Positions 7,130 through 16,678 of a stretch of 64,000 nucleotides of DNA are shown here, in pieces (the stretch's first letter is position 1; each line of letters begins with the position of its first letter). The notes beneath the pieces are model-generated. The model made no database searches, was not told the DNA's origin, and saw nothing but the letters and a program-made list of their open reading frames with translations. Made by a program: the position numbers and the translations under genes. Source of the stretch: UBA964 sp031382085 (GTDB lineage: Bacteria; Pseudomonadota; Gammaproteobacteria; Steroidobacterales; Steroidobacteraceae); the NCBI GenBank assembly GCA_031382085.1, contig JANMYM010000012.1, forward strand, positions 1-64,000, written 5' to 3'.

Positions 7130-8071
7130 GTGAACGAGCACGAGCCGGTCATGCCGGATGAAGTGCTTCAGGCGCTCGCTCCTGTGGCGGATGGCTTGTA
7201 TGTGGATGCGACTTTCGGGCGCGGCGGACACAGTGCGCGCCTGCTCGAGCGACTCTCGGCCGCTGGCCGCCTGCTCGCTGTGGATCGCGATCCGGCTGCT
7301 ATTGCCTATGCCCAGACACGATTCGGCCAGGATGCGCGCTTCAGCGCGGTGCAGGCGTCGTTTGCGCAGCTTGGTCAGGTGCTCGCTGAGCACGCGGCCG
7401 GCCGCCAGCCTGACGGGGTGCTGTTCGATCTCGGTGTGTCATCGCCGCAGCTGGATGTCGCGGAACGCGGCTTCAGTTTCATGCGCGATGGCCCGCTTGA
7501 CATGCGAATGGATCCGACACACGGAGCGCCGGTTGCGGTTTGGCTGGCGAGTGTCGGCGTCGCGGAGTTGCGGCGCGTGTTAGTGGACTATGGCGAAGAG
7601 CGATTTGCAGGTCGGGTTGCAGCGGCAATTGACGCCGCCCGGCGGGAGACCCCCATCACCCGCACGGTTCAACTCGCTGCGATCGTGGCGCGCGCAGTCC
7701 GCACACGCGAACCGGGCAAACATCCCGCGACGCGCACTTTCCAGGCGCTGCGCATGCAGGCGAACGACGAGCCCGGCCAGTTGCGCGCCGGGCTCGCGGC
7801 CGCGCTTGCGGTGTTAGCTCCGGAAGGCCGGTTGGTCGTGATTGCGTTTCACTCGATCGAGGATCGTATCGTCAAGCAGTTCATGCGCGAGCATTCGAGC
7901 GTCGACCCGGTTTGGGCCGGGCTGCCGGAGATTCCCGCGGCGGCGCAACCAAAGTTGCGCCTGATCGGTCGCAAACAGCGCGCCAGCGAGCACGAGATTG
8001 CCAGAAATCCGCGCAGCCGCAGTGCGGTGCTGCGCACCGCCGGGAAAATTGCCCGCTGGGGCCGCACGTGA
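7130..8071 (+). CDS. rsmH: 16S rRNA (cytosine1402-N4)-methyltransferase RsmH (MraW)
   Basis: 313 aa, the same length as the E. coli enzyme. It methylates N4 of C1402 in 16S rRNA, the same nucleotide modified by RsmI encoded upstream. Motifs are HEPVMPDEVLQAL at the N-terminus, the SAM-binding DATFGRGGHSARLL near 26-39, LFDLGVSSPQLD near 97-108 and RGFSFMRDGPLDMRMDP just after. The GTG at 7130 is preceded by GGGAG and gives the standard N-terminus; the frame is open to 7109. Its stop overlaps the ftsL GTG. Confidence 0.95.
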   Translation: MNEHEPVMPDEVLQALAPVADGLYVDATFGRGGHSARLLERLSAAGRLLAVDRDPAAIAYAQTRFGQDARFSAVQASFAQLGQVLAEHAAGRQPDGVLFDLGVSSPQLDVAERGFSFMRDGPLDMRMDPTHGAPVAVWLASVGVAELRRVLVDYGEERFAGRVAAAIDAARRETPITRTVQLAAIVARAVRTREPGKHPATRTFQALRMQANDEPGQLRAGLAAALAVLAPEGRLVVIAFHSIEDRIVKQFMREHSSVDPVWAGLPEIPAAAQPKLRLIGRKQRASEHEIARNPRSRSAVLRTAGKIARWGRT

Positions 8072-8352
8072 ACCAGCCGGGGCCACGCTGGTTGATGATT
8101 GCCTTGCCACTGCTGTGGCTGGGCACGCTGGCGACTGCGGCGGGCGCCATCTATGCCAAGCATCGGGCCCGTGAATTGTTCGTGCAGCTCGAAAAGCTCA
8201 ACCAGAAGCGCGACAACATGGAGATCGAATGGGGGCAGCTGCAACTTGAGCAAAGCGCCTGGTCGACGCATTCGTTCGTGGAGAATGTCGCCGTCAGCCG
8301 CTTGCAGATGAGTGCGCCTGCACCCAAGGAGATCGAGGTGTTGTCGCCGTGA
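8068..8352 (+). CDS. ftsL: Cell division protein FtsL
   Basis: 94 aa bitopic membrane protein: a short cytoplasmic N-terminus, one membrane segment at about 9-30 (LMIALPLLWLGTLATAAGAI) and a periplasmic coiled coil at about 34-65 (ARELFVQLEKLNQKRDNMEI). FtsL forms a complex with FtsB and FtsQ and activates FtsWI septal synthesis. The GTG start at 8068 overlaps the rsmH stop (GTGA), and its own stop overlaps the ftsI start. Identification rests on topology and position between rsmH and ftsI. Confidence 0.9.
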   Translation: MNQPGPRWLMIALPLLWLGTLATAAGAIYAKHRARELFVQLEKLNQKRDNMEIEWGQLQLEQSAWSTHSFVENVAVSRLQMSAPAPKEIEVLSP

Positions 8353-10166
8353 AGTTGCCACAGCTGACTCCGAGCCGCAGTTTTCGCGTGCGTTCACTTT
8401 TCGCAGCCGGTGTGCTGACACTGGCGGCAGCCGGCCTGTTGTGGCGCGCGGTCAATCTGCAATGGCTGGATCGCGATTTTCTGCAGCGCCAGGGCGACGC
8501 GCGCATACAGCGCGTCGCTGACATCGCCGCGCATCGCGGTACGATCACCGATCGCTTCGGCGAGCCGCTGGCTGTTAGCACGCCAGTCGATTCGATCTGG
8601 GCCAATCCCAGGGAATTGGCCGCTGCGATCGACAAGCTGCCGCAGCTTGCCAAAGCGTTGAACCGCAACAAGACTGAACTGACGCAGCGCATTACCAGCA
8701 ATCTCGATCGAGAATTTCTCTATTTGAGCCGCCACATGCACCCGGCTGACGCTGCGCGCATCAAGCTCATGGGAATACCCGGCGTCTATGCCGTGCGTGA
8801 GTACCGGCGCTATTACCCGGCCGGTGAAGTTACCGGCCACGCTCTGGGATTCACCAGTGTTGATGACAGTGGCCAGGAAGGGTTGGAGCTTGCATTTGAT
8901 CACTGGCTCGCCGGCGAAGATGGTCAGAAGCGCGTGATCCAGAATCGCCTGGGGCAGATCGTGCAGGACGTCGAGAGCATTCGTGCCGTGCGGCCCGGCC
9001 GCGATCTTGTGCTGTCACTGGACATGCGCGTGCAGTACCTCGCGTATCGCGAACTGAAATCGGCCATGCGCCTCCAGAAAGCCAGGGCAGGCGTGGTGGT
9101 GGTACTGGATATCGCGAGTGGCGAAGTGCTCGCGATGGTGAATCAGCCGGGCTTCAATCCTAACGACCGCGCGCAGATCAAACCGGCCGGTTACCGCAAC
9201 CGCGCCGTGACCGACATATTCGAGCCCGGATCCTCGATCAAGCCCTTCGTCATGGCGGCTGCGCTGGCGTCCGGCAAGTACAACGAACAAAGCGTGATCG
9301 ATACCTCGCCGGGATTCGTCAAGGTCGGCATGCGCGTATTCGAGGACAAGCACAACCTCGGCGCCATCGACCTGGCCACAGTGTTAGCCAAGTCCTCAAA
9401 CGTTGGCATGACCAAGATGGCGCTGACGCTGGAGCCGGAGTCAATCTATACCACGCTGCTGCGTCTCGGTTTCGGTCAGGTCACGACCAGTGGTTATCCG
9501 GGTGAGTCCGCTGGCACCTTGACTCACTTCTCGCACTGGCGCCCGGTGGGAATAGCGACGCTTTCATATGGCTACGGCTTGTCGGTGACGCCACTGCAAC
9601 TGGCGCACGCCTACGCAACCCTGGGCGGACTCGGCGTCACACGGCCGGTGTCTTTCCTGCGGGTTGACGGCACCGTTCCCGGCGAGCGGGTGCTGGACGC
9701 GCGGGTCGCGCAGTCGCTGCTGCACATGCTCGAGCAGGTTGTTAGCCCGAGTGGCACCGGTATTCGCGCCGCGATTCCGGGCTATCGGGTCGCGGGTAAG
9801 ACCGGCACCGCCTGGAAAGCGAATGCCGGCGGCTATTCAACCGACAAATACATGGCGGTATTCGGCGGTGTGGCCCCGGCCACCGCGCCGCGACTCGCAG
9901 CGGTTGTGGTCATCGATGAGCCGGGCGCGGGCCTCTATTATGGCGGCGATGTGGCGGCGCCGGTATTCTCCGCGGTACTGGGCGGAGCGTTACGGTTGTT
10001 AGCTGTTGCGCCTGACGGGCCGCTGGCGCCACCGGCTGAGGAGCCGGACAGCACGGTACCCATGCCGGAGGAACCCGGGGTGGCGGAGCCCATTGCCGTC
10101 GTGCCGGGGCAGATCGCCGCAACGGCGCCAGCGACGCGCGCCGGCGCGGCCGGGGCCTTGCGGTGA
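8349..10166 (+). CDS. ftsI: Peptidoglycan D,D-transpeptidase FtsI (PBP3)
   Basis: 605 aa class B penicillin-binding protein. A membrane anchor lies at about 17-34, followed by the non-catalytic dimerisation domain (RGTITDRFGEPLAVSTPV). Transpeptidase motifs: SSIK with catalytic Ser295, SSN in LAKSSNVGMTK, and KTG in RVAGKTGTAWK. It crosslinks septal peptidoglycan with its partner FtsW. After the last core strand there is a Pro/Ala-rich C-terminal tail of about 60 residues (PLAPPAEEPDSTVPMPEEP), longer than in many orthologues. It is linked by 4-bp overlaps to ftsL and murE. Confidence 0.95.
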   Translation: MKLPQLTPSRSFRVRSLFAAGVLTLAAAGLLWRAVNLQWLDRDFLQRQGDARIQRVADIAAHRGTITDRFGEPLAVSTPVDSIWANPRELAAAIDKLPQLAKALNRNKTELTQRITSNLDREFLYLSRHMHPADAARIKLMGIPGVYAVREYRRYYPAGEVTGHALGFTSVDDSGQEGLELAFDHWLAGEDGQKRVIQNRLGQIVQDVESIRAVRPGRDLVLSLDMRVQYLAYRELKSAMRLQKARAGVVVVLDIASGEVLAMVNQPGFNPNDRAQIKPAGYRNRAVTDIFEPGSSIKPFVMAAALASGKYNEQSVIDTSPGFVKVGMRVFEDKHNLGAIDLATVLAKSSNVGMTKMALTLEPESIYTTLLRLGFGQVTTSGYPGESAGTLTHFSHWRPVGIATLSYGYGLSVTPLQLAHAYATLGGLGVTRPVSFLRVDGTVPGERVLDARVAQSLLHMLEQVVSPSGTGIRAAIPGYRVAGKTGTAWKANAGGYSTDKYMAVFGGVAPATAPRLAAVVVIDEPGAGLYYGGDVAAPVFSAVLGGALRLLAVAPDGPLAPPAEEPDSTVPMPEEPGVAEPIAVVPGQIAATAPATRAGAAGALR

Positions 10167-11656
10167 CTGCGGCCGGCATCCCACTGTCTGGTTTGTTAGC
10201 AGGCATCGCGAATGTAACGCGCGATGCCGCCTTTGCCGACCTGACGCTCGACAGCCGCGCAGTGCGGCCGGGGAGCCTGTTTCTTGCCTGCCAGGGCCGG
10301 CGCAGCCACGGACTGCAGTATCTGCAGGTCGCCCTGGAGCGCGGAGCCGGTGGCGTCATTTGGGAGCCGGCACCCGGCGTCACGCCACCGGCTTTGCCGT
10401 TGGCGGTGGTGGGCATGGCCGTACCGCAACTCAGTGCCGTCGCCGGCCAGATCGCCGACCGGTTTTTTGGGGCGCCGTCGGCGGCACTCGCAATCACCGG
10501 CATCACCGGTACCAATGGCAAGACGACCTGCGCCTGGTTGTTAGCTCAGGCGTTGACTGCGCTGGGTCGCGACAGCGGCTATGTCGGCACGCTGGGCGTG
10601 GGCCTGAAAGGCCGGCTGGCGGGCGGCGAACTGACCACCGCGGATGCCGTGACGGTGCATCGGCAGTTGGCGCAGCTGCGCACGGCGGGCGCCAGTTGTG
10701 TTGCGATGGAGGTGTCGTCGCATGCACTCGACCAGCAGCGCGTGGCCGGCGTACGCTTCAAGGTGGCGGCGTTTACCAACCTGACGCGGGACCATCTTGA
10801 TTATCACGGCGACTTGACGCAGTACGGCGCCGCCAAAGGCCGTCTGTTTCAATGGCCTGGTCTCGAGTGGCGTGTCATCAATATCGATGACGAGTTTGGC
10901 ATGCGCCTGCACAGCCTGCGACCTGCCGTCGGACGATTGTTCGCGACTTCGCGCTGCAATGCGCGGCTTGCTGCCGCCGATGCCTGGCTGACGGCCGAGT
11001 CCTGCGCTCTGGGCCACCATGGCATCGAACTCAAGCTCGCATCCAGTTTCGGTCCTGCGGCTTTGACCGTGCCGCTGCTCGGCGCCTTCAATGTCGACAA
11101 TGTTCTGACCGTGCTGGCCTGTCTGCTGGCGCTGGATGTTTCGCTGCAGGATGCCGCCCGAGTGTTAGCTGTGGCGCAACCGCCGAGCGGACGCATGGAA
11201 ACTTTCGGCGGCGCTGCGCAGCCGCTGGTTCTAGTGGACTACGCGCATACGCCGGATGCACTGGAGAAGGCGCTGCTGGCCGTGCGCGCACATTGCGAAG
11301 GTGCGGTGCACGTGGTGTTCGGCTGCGGCGGCGACCGCGACCGTGGCAAGCGACCGCTGATGGGCGCCGTCGCCGCACAACACGCCGATCGCTGCTGGCT
11401 TACAAATGACAACCCGCGCACCGAAAACCCGGTGGACATAATTGCTGACATTCAGCGCGGCATGCCGCGGAACGCAAATTTTCGCGTTGCGCTTGATCGC
11501 GCGCGTGCGATCCGCGATGCGATTGCTGCGGCCAGCGCCGGTGACGCTGTCCTGGTGGCCGGCAAGGGTCATGAGGACTATCAGATTTTCGGAACCGAAC
11601 GGCAGTCCTTCAGCGATCAAGCGGTGGTGCGCGCAGCTCTCGGGGTCTTATCGTGA
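10163..11656 (+). CDS. murE: UDP-MurNAc-tripeptide ligase MurE (meso-diaminopimelate-adding)
   Basis: 497 aa cytoplasmic Mur ligase that adds the third residue to UDP-MurNAc-L-Ala-D-Glu using ATP. The ATP loop is GITGTNGKTTCAW near 113-125. The amino-acid selecting motif D416-N-P-R419 is the signature of meso-diaminopimelate use, as expected for a Gram-negative wall. VLVAGKGHEDYQ lies near the C-terminus. GTG start, with a 4-bp overlap with ftsI and an overlap with murF. Confidence 0.96.
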   Translation: MTAAGIPLSGLLAGIANVTRDAAFADLTLDSRAVRPGSLFLACQGRRSHGLQYLQVALERGAGGVIWEPAPGVTPPALPLAVVGMAVPQLSAVAGQIADRFFGAPSAALAITGITGTNGKTTCAWLLAQALTALGRDSGYVGTLGVGLKGRLAGGELTTADAVTVHRQLAQLRTAGASCVAMEVSSHALDQQRVAGVRFKVAAFTNLTRDHLDYHGDLTQYGAAKGRLFQWPGLEWRVINIDDEFGMRLHSLRPAVGRLFATSRCNARLAAADAWLTAESCALGHHGIELKLASSFGPAALTVPLLGAFNVDNVLTVLACLLALDVSLQDAARVLAVAQPPSGRMETFGGAAQPLVLVDYAHTPDALEKALLAVRAHCEGAVHVVFGCGGDRDRGKRPLMGAVAAQHADRCWLTNDNPRTENPVDIIADIQRGMPRNANFRVALDRARAIRDAIAAASAGDAVLVAGKGHEDYQIFGTERQSFSDQAVVRAALGVLS

Positions 11657-13059
11657 TGCGCAATCTCGAACAATGGAGGCTCGATCTTGGCGGGGAGTGG
11701 CATCAGGCCACAGCCGCGGCGCAGGCCGTGACTGGCGTATCCACGGATACCCGTACTCTGGAAAGCGGGCAATTGTTCCTGGCGCTTCGAGGCCCGCGCT
11801 TCAATGGGGCTGAATTCGTGGCCGCTGCGGCCAGCGCTGGCGCGGTCGCGGCGGTTGTCGATGTGTCGACGGCGGCAGCGGCCGCCACGGCGGGCCTGCC
11901 GCTGATCGTCGTTGCTGATGTGTTAGCCGCGTTGCAGCGCGCCGCGTTGGCGCATCGTGATCGGTTCGCCGGAACTGTGATCGCAGTTGCCGGCAGCAAT
12001 GGCAAGACCACGGTCAAGGAAATGCTGGCCGGCATACTGGCCGAGAGTGGCGCCACCCTGGCGACGGCCGGCAATCTCAACAATCACATCGGTGTGCCGT
12101 TGACCTTGCTGCGCCTGTCCGCCGAGCACGTTCACGCTGTCATCGAGATTGGCGCCAATCATCCTGGCGAAGTGGCGCAGCTCGTCAAACTGGCCAAGCC
12201 GCAGGTGGCGGTTGTCACCAACGCCGGCGCGGAACACCTTGAGGGCTTCGGCGACATCGCCGGTGCCGCGCGCGCCGAGGGCGAACTGTTCGAAGGCCTG
12301 GCCGCGAATGCGACCGCCGTTATCAATGCGGAGGACGATTATGTCGGGCTGTGGCGCAGTCAGGCGCTGCGCTCGCGCCAGGTCTTGTTCGGATTCCGGC
12401 CGCCCGCGGATGTCCGTGCCGAGGACGCCAGCAGCCAGATCGATGGCGGGGGATTCCTGTCAGGATTTGCCCTGATTGCGCCACAAGGTCGTGCGCAAAT
12501 CGAGCTCAGGCTCGCAGGCATGCACAACATATTGAATGCGGCCGGTGCCGCCGCCGCGGCACTGGCGGCAGGCGCGCAACTCGAGCATGTGCGCACCGGT
12601 CTCGCGAAGATGCGGCCGGTCCGCGGCCGGCTGCAGTTCAAGCGCGCCGTGAGCGGCGCCTGGTTGTTAGACGACAGCTACAACGCCAATCCCAGTTCCA
12701 TGCGCGTCGCTCTCGCCGTGCTTGCGAATCTCCCGGGTCCGAAATGGTTTGTCGCTGGCGCCATGGGCGAGCTTGGCGCGGCGTCCGATTCCAGTCATCG
12801 CGAGCTAGGCGAGTACGCCCGCCGGCATGGCGTGGTTCGCTTGTTAGGTTTTGGCGAAGCTGCGCGCCTGACGGTAGCCAGCTTCGGCGCCGGTGGCCAG
12901 TGGTACCCGGATATCGAGAGCCTGCAGCGCGAGCTGCAGAAGTCGTTGAGCGCCGAAGTGCGCCTGCTGGTCAAAGGGTCGCGCGCCAATCGGCTGGAGC
13001 GCCTGGTGGATTACCTGGTCGACGGGCCTAACGCGGCGCCACAACGCAAGGCTGGCTGA
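11653..13059 (+). CDS. murF: UDP-MurNAc-tripeptide:D-Ala-D-Ala ligase MurF
   Basis: 468 aa Mur ligase that adds D-Ala-D-Ala to UDP-MurNAc-tripeptide, the last cytoplasmic step before MraY. It shows the N-terminal TGVSTDTRTLESGQLFLALRG, the ATP loop AVAGSNGKTTVKEML near 112-126, the central GANHPGEVAQLVKLAKP and the C-terminal LLDDSYNANPSSM. Either GTG 11653 or the next codon ATG 11656 can start; the latter overlaps the murE stop as TGATG. Confidence 0.95.
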   Translation: MMRNLEQWRLDLGGEWHQATAAAQAVTGVSTDTRTLESGQLFLALRGPRFNGAEFVAAAASAGAVAAVVDVSTAAAAATAGLPLIVVADVLAALQRAALAHRDRFAGTVIAVAGSNGKTTVKEMLAGILAESGATLATAGNLNNHIGVPLTLLRLSAEHVHAVIEIGANHPGEVAQLVKLAKPQVAVVTNAGAEHLEGFGDIAGAARAEGELFEGLAANATAVINAEDDYVGLWRSQALRSRQVLFGFRPPADVRAEDASSQIDGGGFLSGFALIAPQGRAQIELRLAGMHNILNAAGAAAAALAAGAQLEHVRTGLAKMRPVRGRLQFKRAVSGAWLLDDSYNANPSSMRVALAVLANLPGPKWFVAGAMGELGAASDSSHRELGEYARRHGVVRLLGFGEAARLTVASFGAGGQWYPDIESLQRELQKSLSAEVRLLVKGSRANRLERLVDYLVDGPNAAPQRKAG

Positions 13060-13061
13060 TC

Positions 13062-14147
13062 ATGCTGTACTGGCTTGCACGCGAACTAACGCCCATCGCC
13101 TCCGGCTTCAATGTTTTTTCCTATTTGACGCTGCGGGCGATTCTGGCGGTCATGACTGCGCTGGTGATGTCGCTCGTGATCGGGCCAACCATGATTTCGC
13201 GGCTGTCGCGCTATCAGATCGGCCAGGTGGTGCGTGATGATGGTCCGCAGACGCATCTTAAGAAAGCCGGTACCCCCACAATGGGTGGCCTGCTGATTCT
13301 GGTGACCATCTTTGTTAGTGCGCTGCTGTGGGGTGATTTGCGTAATCGCTACCTATGGGTGGTTTTGATCGTTACCGCAGCGTTCGGCCTGATCGGTTTC
13401 TGGGATGACTATCTGAAGCTCATCAAGAAACACCCACAGGGCCTCGCGCCACGCTGGAAGTACCTGTGGCAGTCGGTCGTCAGTGCCGGCGCGGCAATCT
13501 ATCTGTGGAACAGCGCGCACCTGCCGGCGGAAACCACTTTTTATCTGCCCATCATCAAGGATTTTTCCCTGCCGCTGGCCGGCTTTGTCTTCGTGCCACT
13601 AAGCTATCTGATGATTGTCGGCATGAGCAATGCCGTCAACCTTACCGACGGGCTCGATGGGCTCGCGATAATGCCGGCCGTCATGCTGGCAGGTGCGTTA
13701 GGTGTGTTCGCCTACGCGAGCGGTAACGCGGTGTTCTCCGGCTATCTTGGCATCCCGGCACTGCCAGGGGCGGGAGAGCTGCTGATTTTTTGCGGCGCGC
13801 TGGTCGGCGCCGGACTTGGATTTCTGTGGTTCAACTCCTACCCCGCGCAGGTCTTCATGGGCGACATCGGCGCGTTGGCGCTGGGTGCCGCCCTCGGGAT
13901 GGTTGCCGTCATCGTGCGCCAGGAAGTCGTGGCGCTCATCATGGGTGGCATATTTGTGCTGGAAACCGCCTCGGTGATCCTGCAGGTGGCGTCCTTCAAG
14001 CTGCGCGGCAAGCGGATTTTCCGCATGGCGCCCATACATCACCACTACGAGCTCAAGGGTTGGGCCGAGCCCAAGGTCATCGTTCGTTTCTGGATCCTGT
14101 CGTTGCTGCTGGTCCTGGCGGGGCTTGCGACCCTGAAGGTGCGTTAG
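13062..14147 (+). CDS. mraY: Phospho-MurNAc-pentapeptide transferase MraY
   Basis: 361 aa polytopic inner-membrane enzyme with about ten membrane segments that transfers phospho-MurNAc-pentapeptide to undecaprenyl phosphate, making lipid I. Conserved loops: KKAGTPTMGGLLIL, FWDDYLKLIKKHPQGLAPRWK with the catalytic aspartates, NAVNLTDGLDGLAIMPA, GDIGALALGAALG and the histidine loop PIHHHYELKGWAEPKV. Length and motif order match the E. coli enzyme. It starts 2 bp after murF, and its TAG stop lies in a GTTAG word immediately before murD. Confidence 0.97.
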   Translation: MLYWLARELTPIASGFNVFSYLTLRAILAVMTALVMSLVIGPTMISRLSRYQIGQVVRDDGPQTHLKKAGTPTMGGLLILVTIFVSALLWGDLRNRYLWVVLIVTAAFGLIGFWDDYLKLIKKHPQGLAPRWKYLWQSVVSAGAAIYLWNSAHLPAETTFYLPIIKDFSLPLAGFVFVPLSYLMIVGMSNAVNLTDGLDGLAIMPAVMLAGALGVFAYASGNAVFSGYLGIPALPGAGELLIFCGALVGAGLGFLWFNSYPAQVFMGDIGALALGAALGMVAVIVRQEVVALIMGGIFVLETASVILQVASFKLRGKRIFRMAPIHHHYELKGWAEPKVIVRFWILSLLLVLAGLATLKVR

Positions 14148-15476
14148 GTGGGAGTGGCATTTCCCAAAGCGTTGATCGTGGGTCTCGGCAAGTCCGGCAT
14201 GTCGGCGGCGCGTTATCTGCATGCGCGCGGCTGGCAGCTTGCCGCGACCGACAGCCGCGCAGATCCACCGGGTGGTGCGGAATTCCGTCAGCTCGCGCCC
14301 GGCGCGCCGCTCGCGATGGGCGAGTTTGCGAGTCCGCTGCTCGCGGGCGCGACTATTGCGGTCGCGTCACCCGGCGTGTCGCTGCGCGAGCCGATATTCC
14401 GCGAGGCGCGGCGGCAGGGCATCGACGTGGTCGGTGACGTCGAGTTGTTCGCGCGCGCCGCGGCCGCGCCTGCGGTCGGCATCACCGGGACCAATGGCAA
14501 GAGCACGGTGACCACATTGTTAGGTCAGATGGCCGGGCGCGCCAGCCTGCGCGTTCGGGTCGGCGGCAATCTCGGTACGCCCGCGCTCGATTTGTTAGGC
14601 GACGCGGCTACGCAGCTCTATGTTCTCGAATTATCGAGTTATCAGCTCGAAGCGGCGCCATCGCTGCGGCTGCAGGCCGCGACCGTGCTCAATGTGACGC
14701 CCGATCATATGGACCGGTATGCCGATATCGCGCAATACGCAGCCGCAAAAGCCAGGATTTTCGCGCGTTGCGGCACGGCGGTGCTGAACGACGAGGATCC
14801 CTGGGTCCGCAACATGCCGAGCGGCCGGGCGCGGCGCTGCAGTTTCGCCGTGACACAGCCTGCGGACTACTGCGTCGCGAAGCATTTGGGCGAGGACTGG
14901 TTACAGGGCCCCGAGGGGCCGTTGTTAGCCTTGGGCGAGCTGCGCATCCGCGGCCGGCACAATGCCGCCAATGCGCTGGCGGCCCTGGCGCTGGGCGATG
15001 CCTGCGGCCTGCCTCGCTCCGCCATGTTGCAAACCCTGCGGGACTTCACCGGTCTGCCGCATCGCTCGGTGTGCGTACGGGAGCGACATGGTGTCGCCTG
15101 GATCGATGATTCCAAGGGCACCAATGTGGGTGCGACGCTCGCGGCCGTGGAAGGGATGCCGGGACCGTTGCTGGTCATTGCCGGCGGCGATGGCAAGCAA
15201 CAGGACTTTGCGCCGCTCGCCACGGCATTTCGCGGCAAGGTCCGGCGTGTGCTGCTGATCGGTCGCGATGCGCGCCAGGTGGCCGCGGCGCTGCACGGTG
15301 TCTGCGAGCTCGAATTCTGCTCGAGCCTGGAAAACGCGGTGGCGGCTGCGGCGCAGTCGGCGGTCGCCGGCGACTCAGTGCTGCTGTCGCCGGCCTGCGC
15401 CAGCCTCGACATGTTTCGTGACTATGCTCACCGCGGCGATGTCTTCGCGGACGCGGTGCGGAGATTGCCGGAATGA
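14148..15476 (+). CDS. murD: UDP-MurNAc-L-alanine:D-glutamate ligase MurD
   Basis: 442 aa Mur ligase adding D-glutamate to UDP-MurNAc-L-Ala. The N-terminal Rossmann segment is ALIVGLGKSGMSAARYL, the ATP loop is GITGTNGKSTVTTLLGQ near 110-126, the catalytic region reads VLELSSYQLE and LNVTPDHMDRY, and the C-terminal domain has WIDDSKGTNVGATLAAVEG. The first codon is a GTG directly abutting the mraY TAG; a second GTG two codons later is an alternative. The stop overlaps ftsW (ATGA). Confidence 0.95.
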   Translation: MGVAFPKALIVGLGKSGMSAARYLHARGWQLAATDSRADPPGGAEFRQLAPGAPLAMGEFASPLLAGATIAVASPGVSLREPIFREARRQGIDVVGDVELFARAAAAPAVGITGTNGKSTVTTLLGQMAGRASLRVRVGGNLGTPALDLLGDAATQLYVLELSSYQLEAAPSLRLQAATVLNVTPDHMDRYADIAQYAAAKARIFARCGTAVLNDEDPWVRNMPSGRARRCSFAVTQPADYCVAKHLGEDWLQGPEGPLLALGELRIRGRHNAANALAALALGDACGLPRSAMLQTLRDFTGLPHRSVCVRERHGVAWIDDSKGTNVGATLAAVEGMPGPLLVIAGGDGKQQDFAPLATAFRGKVRRVLLIGRDARQVAAALHGVCELEFCSSLENAVAAAAQSAVAGDSVLLSPACASLDMFRDYAHRGDVFADAVRRLPE

Positions 15477-16678
15477 GCGCGATTCGACCCCAGCAACGGA
15501 CCGGCATACGCATCGACTGGCTCACGGTCGCACTGGTGCTTGCCATCAGTTTGTTAGGCCTGGTGATGGTGACTTCGGCGTCAATTTCCATCGCCAGCCA
15601 GCAGTCGGGCGAGCCGTTTGCCTATCTGCAGCGGCAGTTGATTCTGACCGCGCTGGGTTTCGCCGCCGCTGTGCTGCTGTTCTGCGTGCGCACCGAATGG
15701 CTCGAGAAAATGTCGCTGCCGCTGTTGATCGTCGCGGCGGCGTTGCTGCTCGCGGTGCTGATCCCAGGCGTTGGCTACTCCGTGAACGGCAGCCGCCGCT
15801 GGATTCGCATGGCCGGCTTCAACATGCAGGCTTCGGAAGTCGCACGCGTGCTGGTGCTCATTTTCATCGCCAGCTATGCAGCGCGGCGCGAAAAAGAACT
15901 GCGCAACAGCTTCGCCGGCCTCGCCAAGCCGCTGGCGATGTTGATGGGATTTTTTGTGCTGCTGCTGGGTGAGCCGGATTTCGGCGCCGCGACCGTGTTG
16001 TTCGCGACCGGGTTTGGAGTGCTGTTCCTTGCCGGCGCGCGACTGCGCTACGTCGCTGCGCTGGGCATCGCAGGCGCCGCCATGCTGGGGCTGTTCATGT
16101 TGAGTGCGGACTACCGCATCAAGCGCCTGACCACGTTTCTCGATCCCTGGGCTGATCCTTATAACAGCGGCTTTCAGCTGACCCAGTCGCTGATCGCCAT
16201 CGGTCGCGGCGAATGGTTCGGTGTCGGTCTCGGCGCCTCGGTGCAGAAGCTGTTCTATCTGCCGGAAGCGCACACCGACTTTCTGTTTGCGGTGCTGGCT
16301 GAGGAGCTGGGCCTTGCCGGCGTGCTGTTGACGCTGACATTGTTCGTGCTGCTGGTGTGGCGGTCGCTGTGGATCGCGCGCCTGGCGGCGGATGCCGGGC
16401 TCAAGTTCCAGGCCAGTCTCGCCGCGGCGTTCGGCCTGTGGGTTGGAATCCAGGCCATGATCAATATCGGCGTCAACATGGGCGTGCTGCCAACCAAAGG
16501 GCTGACGCTGCCGCTGATGAGTTACGGCCGCTCCAGCCTGATTGTGGCGCTTGCCTGGGTGGGTCTGCTGCTGCGCGTGTATCACGAAGCCGCGATCCAG
16601 GGCCGGGGCGCCGCCAGTCAGCGTGAAGCTAACACGCGACGCGTAGCGCGCGGTGATGCGGCCGAGGCGATGGCATGA
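15473..16678 (+). CDS. ftsW: Septal peptidoglycan glycosyltransferase FtsW (SEDS family)
   Basis: 401 aa SEDS protein with about ten membrane helices that polymerises lipid II at the septum in complex with FtsI. Signatures: NGSRRWIRMAGFNMQASEVARV, GEPDFGAATVLFATGFGVLFLAG, the large periplasmic loop with GVGLGASVQKLFYLPEAHTD, and NIGVNMGVLPTKGLTLPLMSYGRSS near the C-terminus. The cytoplasmic tail is basic (RGAASQREANTRRVARG). Four-base overlaps join it to murD and murG. Confidence 0.95.
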   Translation: MSAIRPQQRTGIRIDWLTVALVLAISLLGLVMVTSASISIASQQSGEPFAYLQRQLILTALGFAAAVLLFCVRTEWLEKMSLPLLIVAAALLLAVLIPGVGYSVNGSRRWIRMAGFNMQASEVARVLVLIFIASYAARREKELRNSFAGLAKPLAMLMGFFVLLLGEPDFGAATVLFATGFGVLFLAGARLRYVAALGIAGAAMLGLFMLSADYRIKRLTTFLDPWADPYNSGFQLTQSLIAIGRGEWFGVGLGASVQKLFYLPEAHTDFLFAVLAEELGLAGVLLTLTLFVLLVWRSLWIARLAADAGLKFQASLAAAFGLWVGIQAMINIGVNMGVLPTKGLTLPLMSYGRSSLIVALAWVGLLLRVYHEAAIQGRGAASQREANTRRVARGDAAEAMA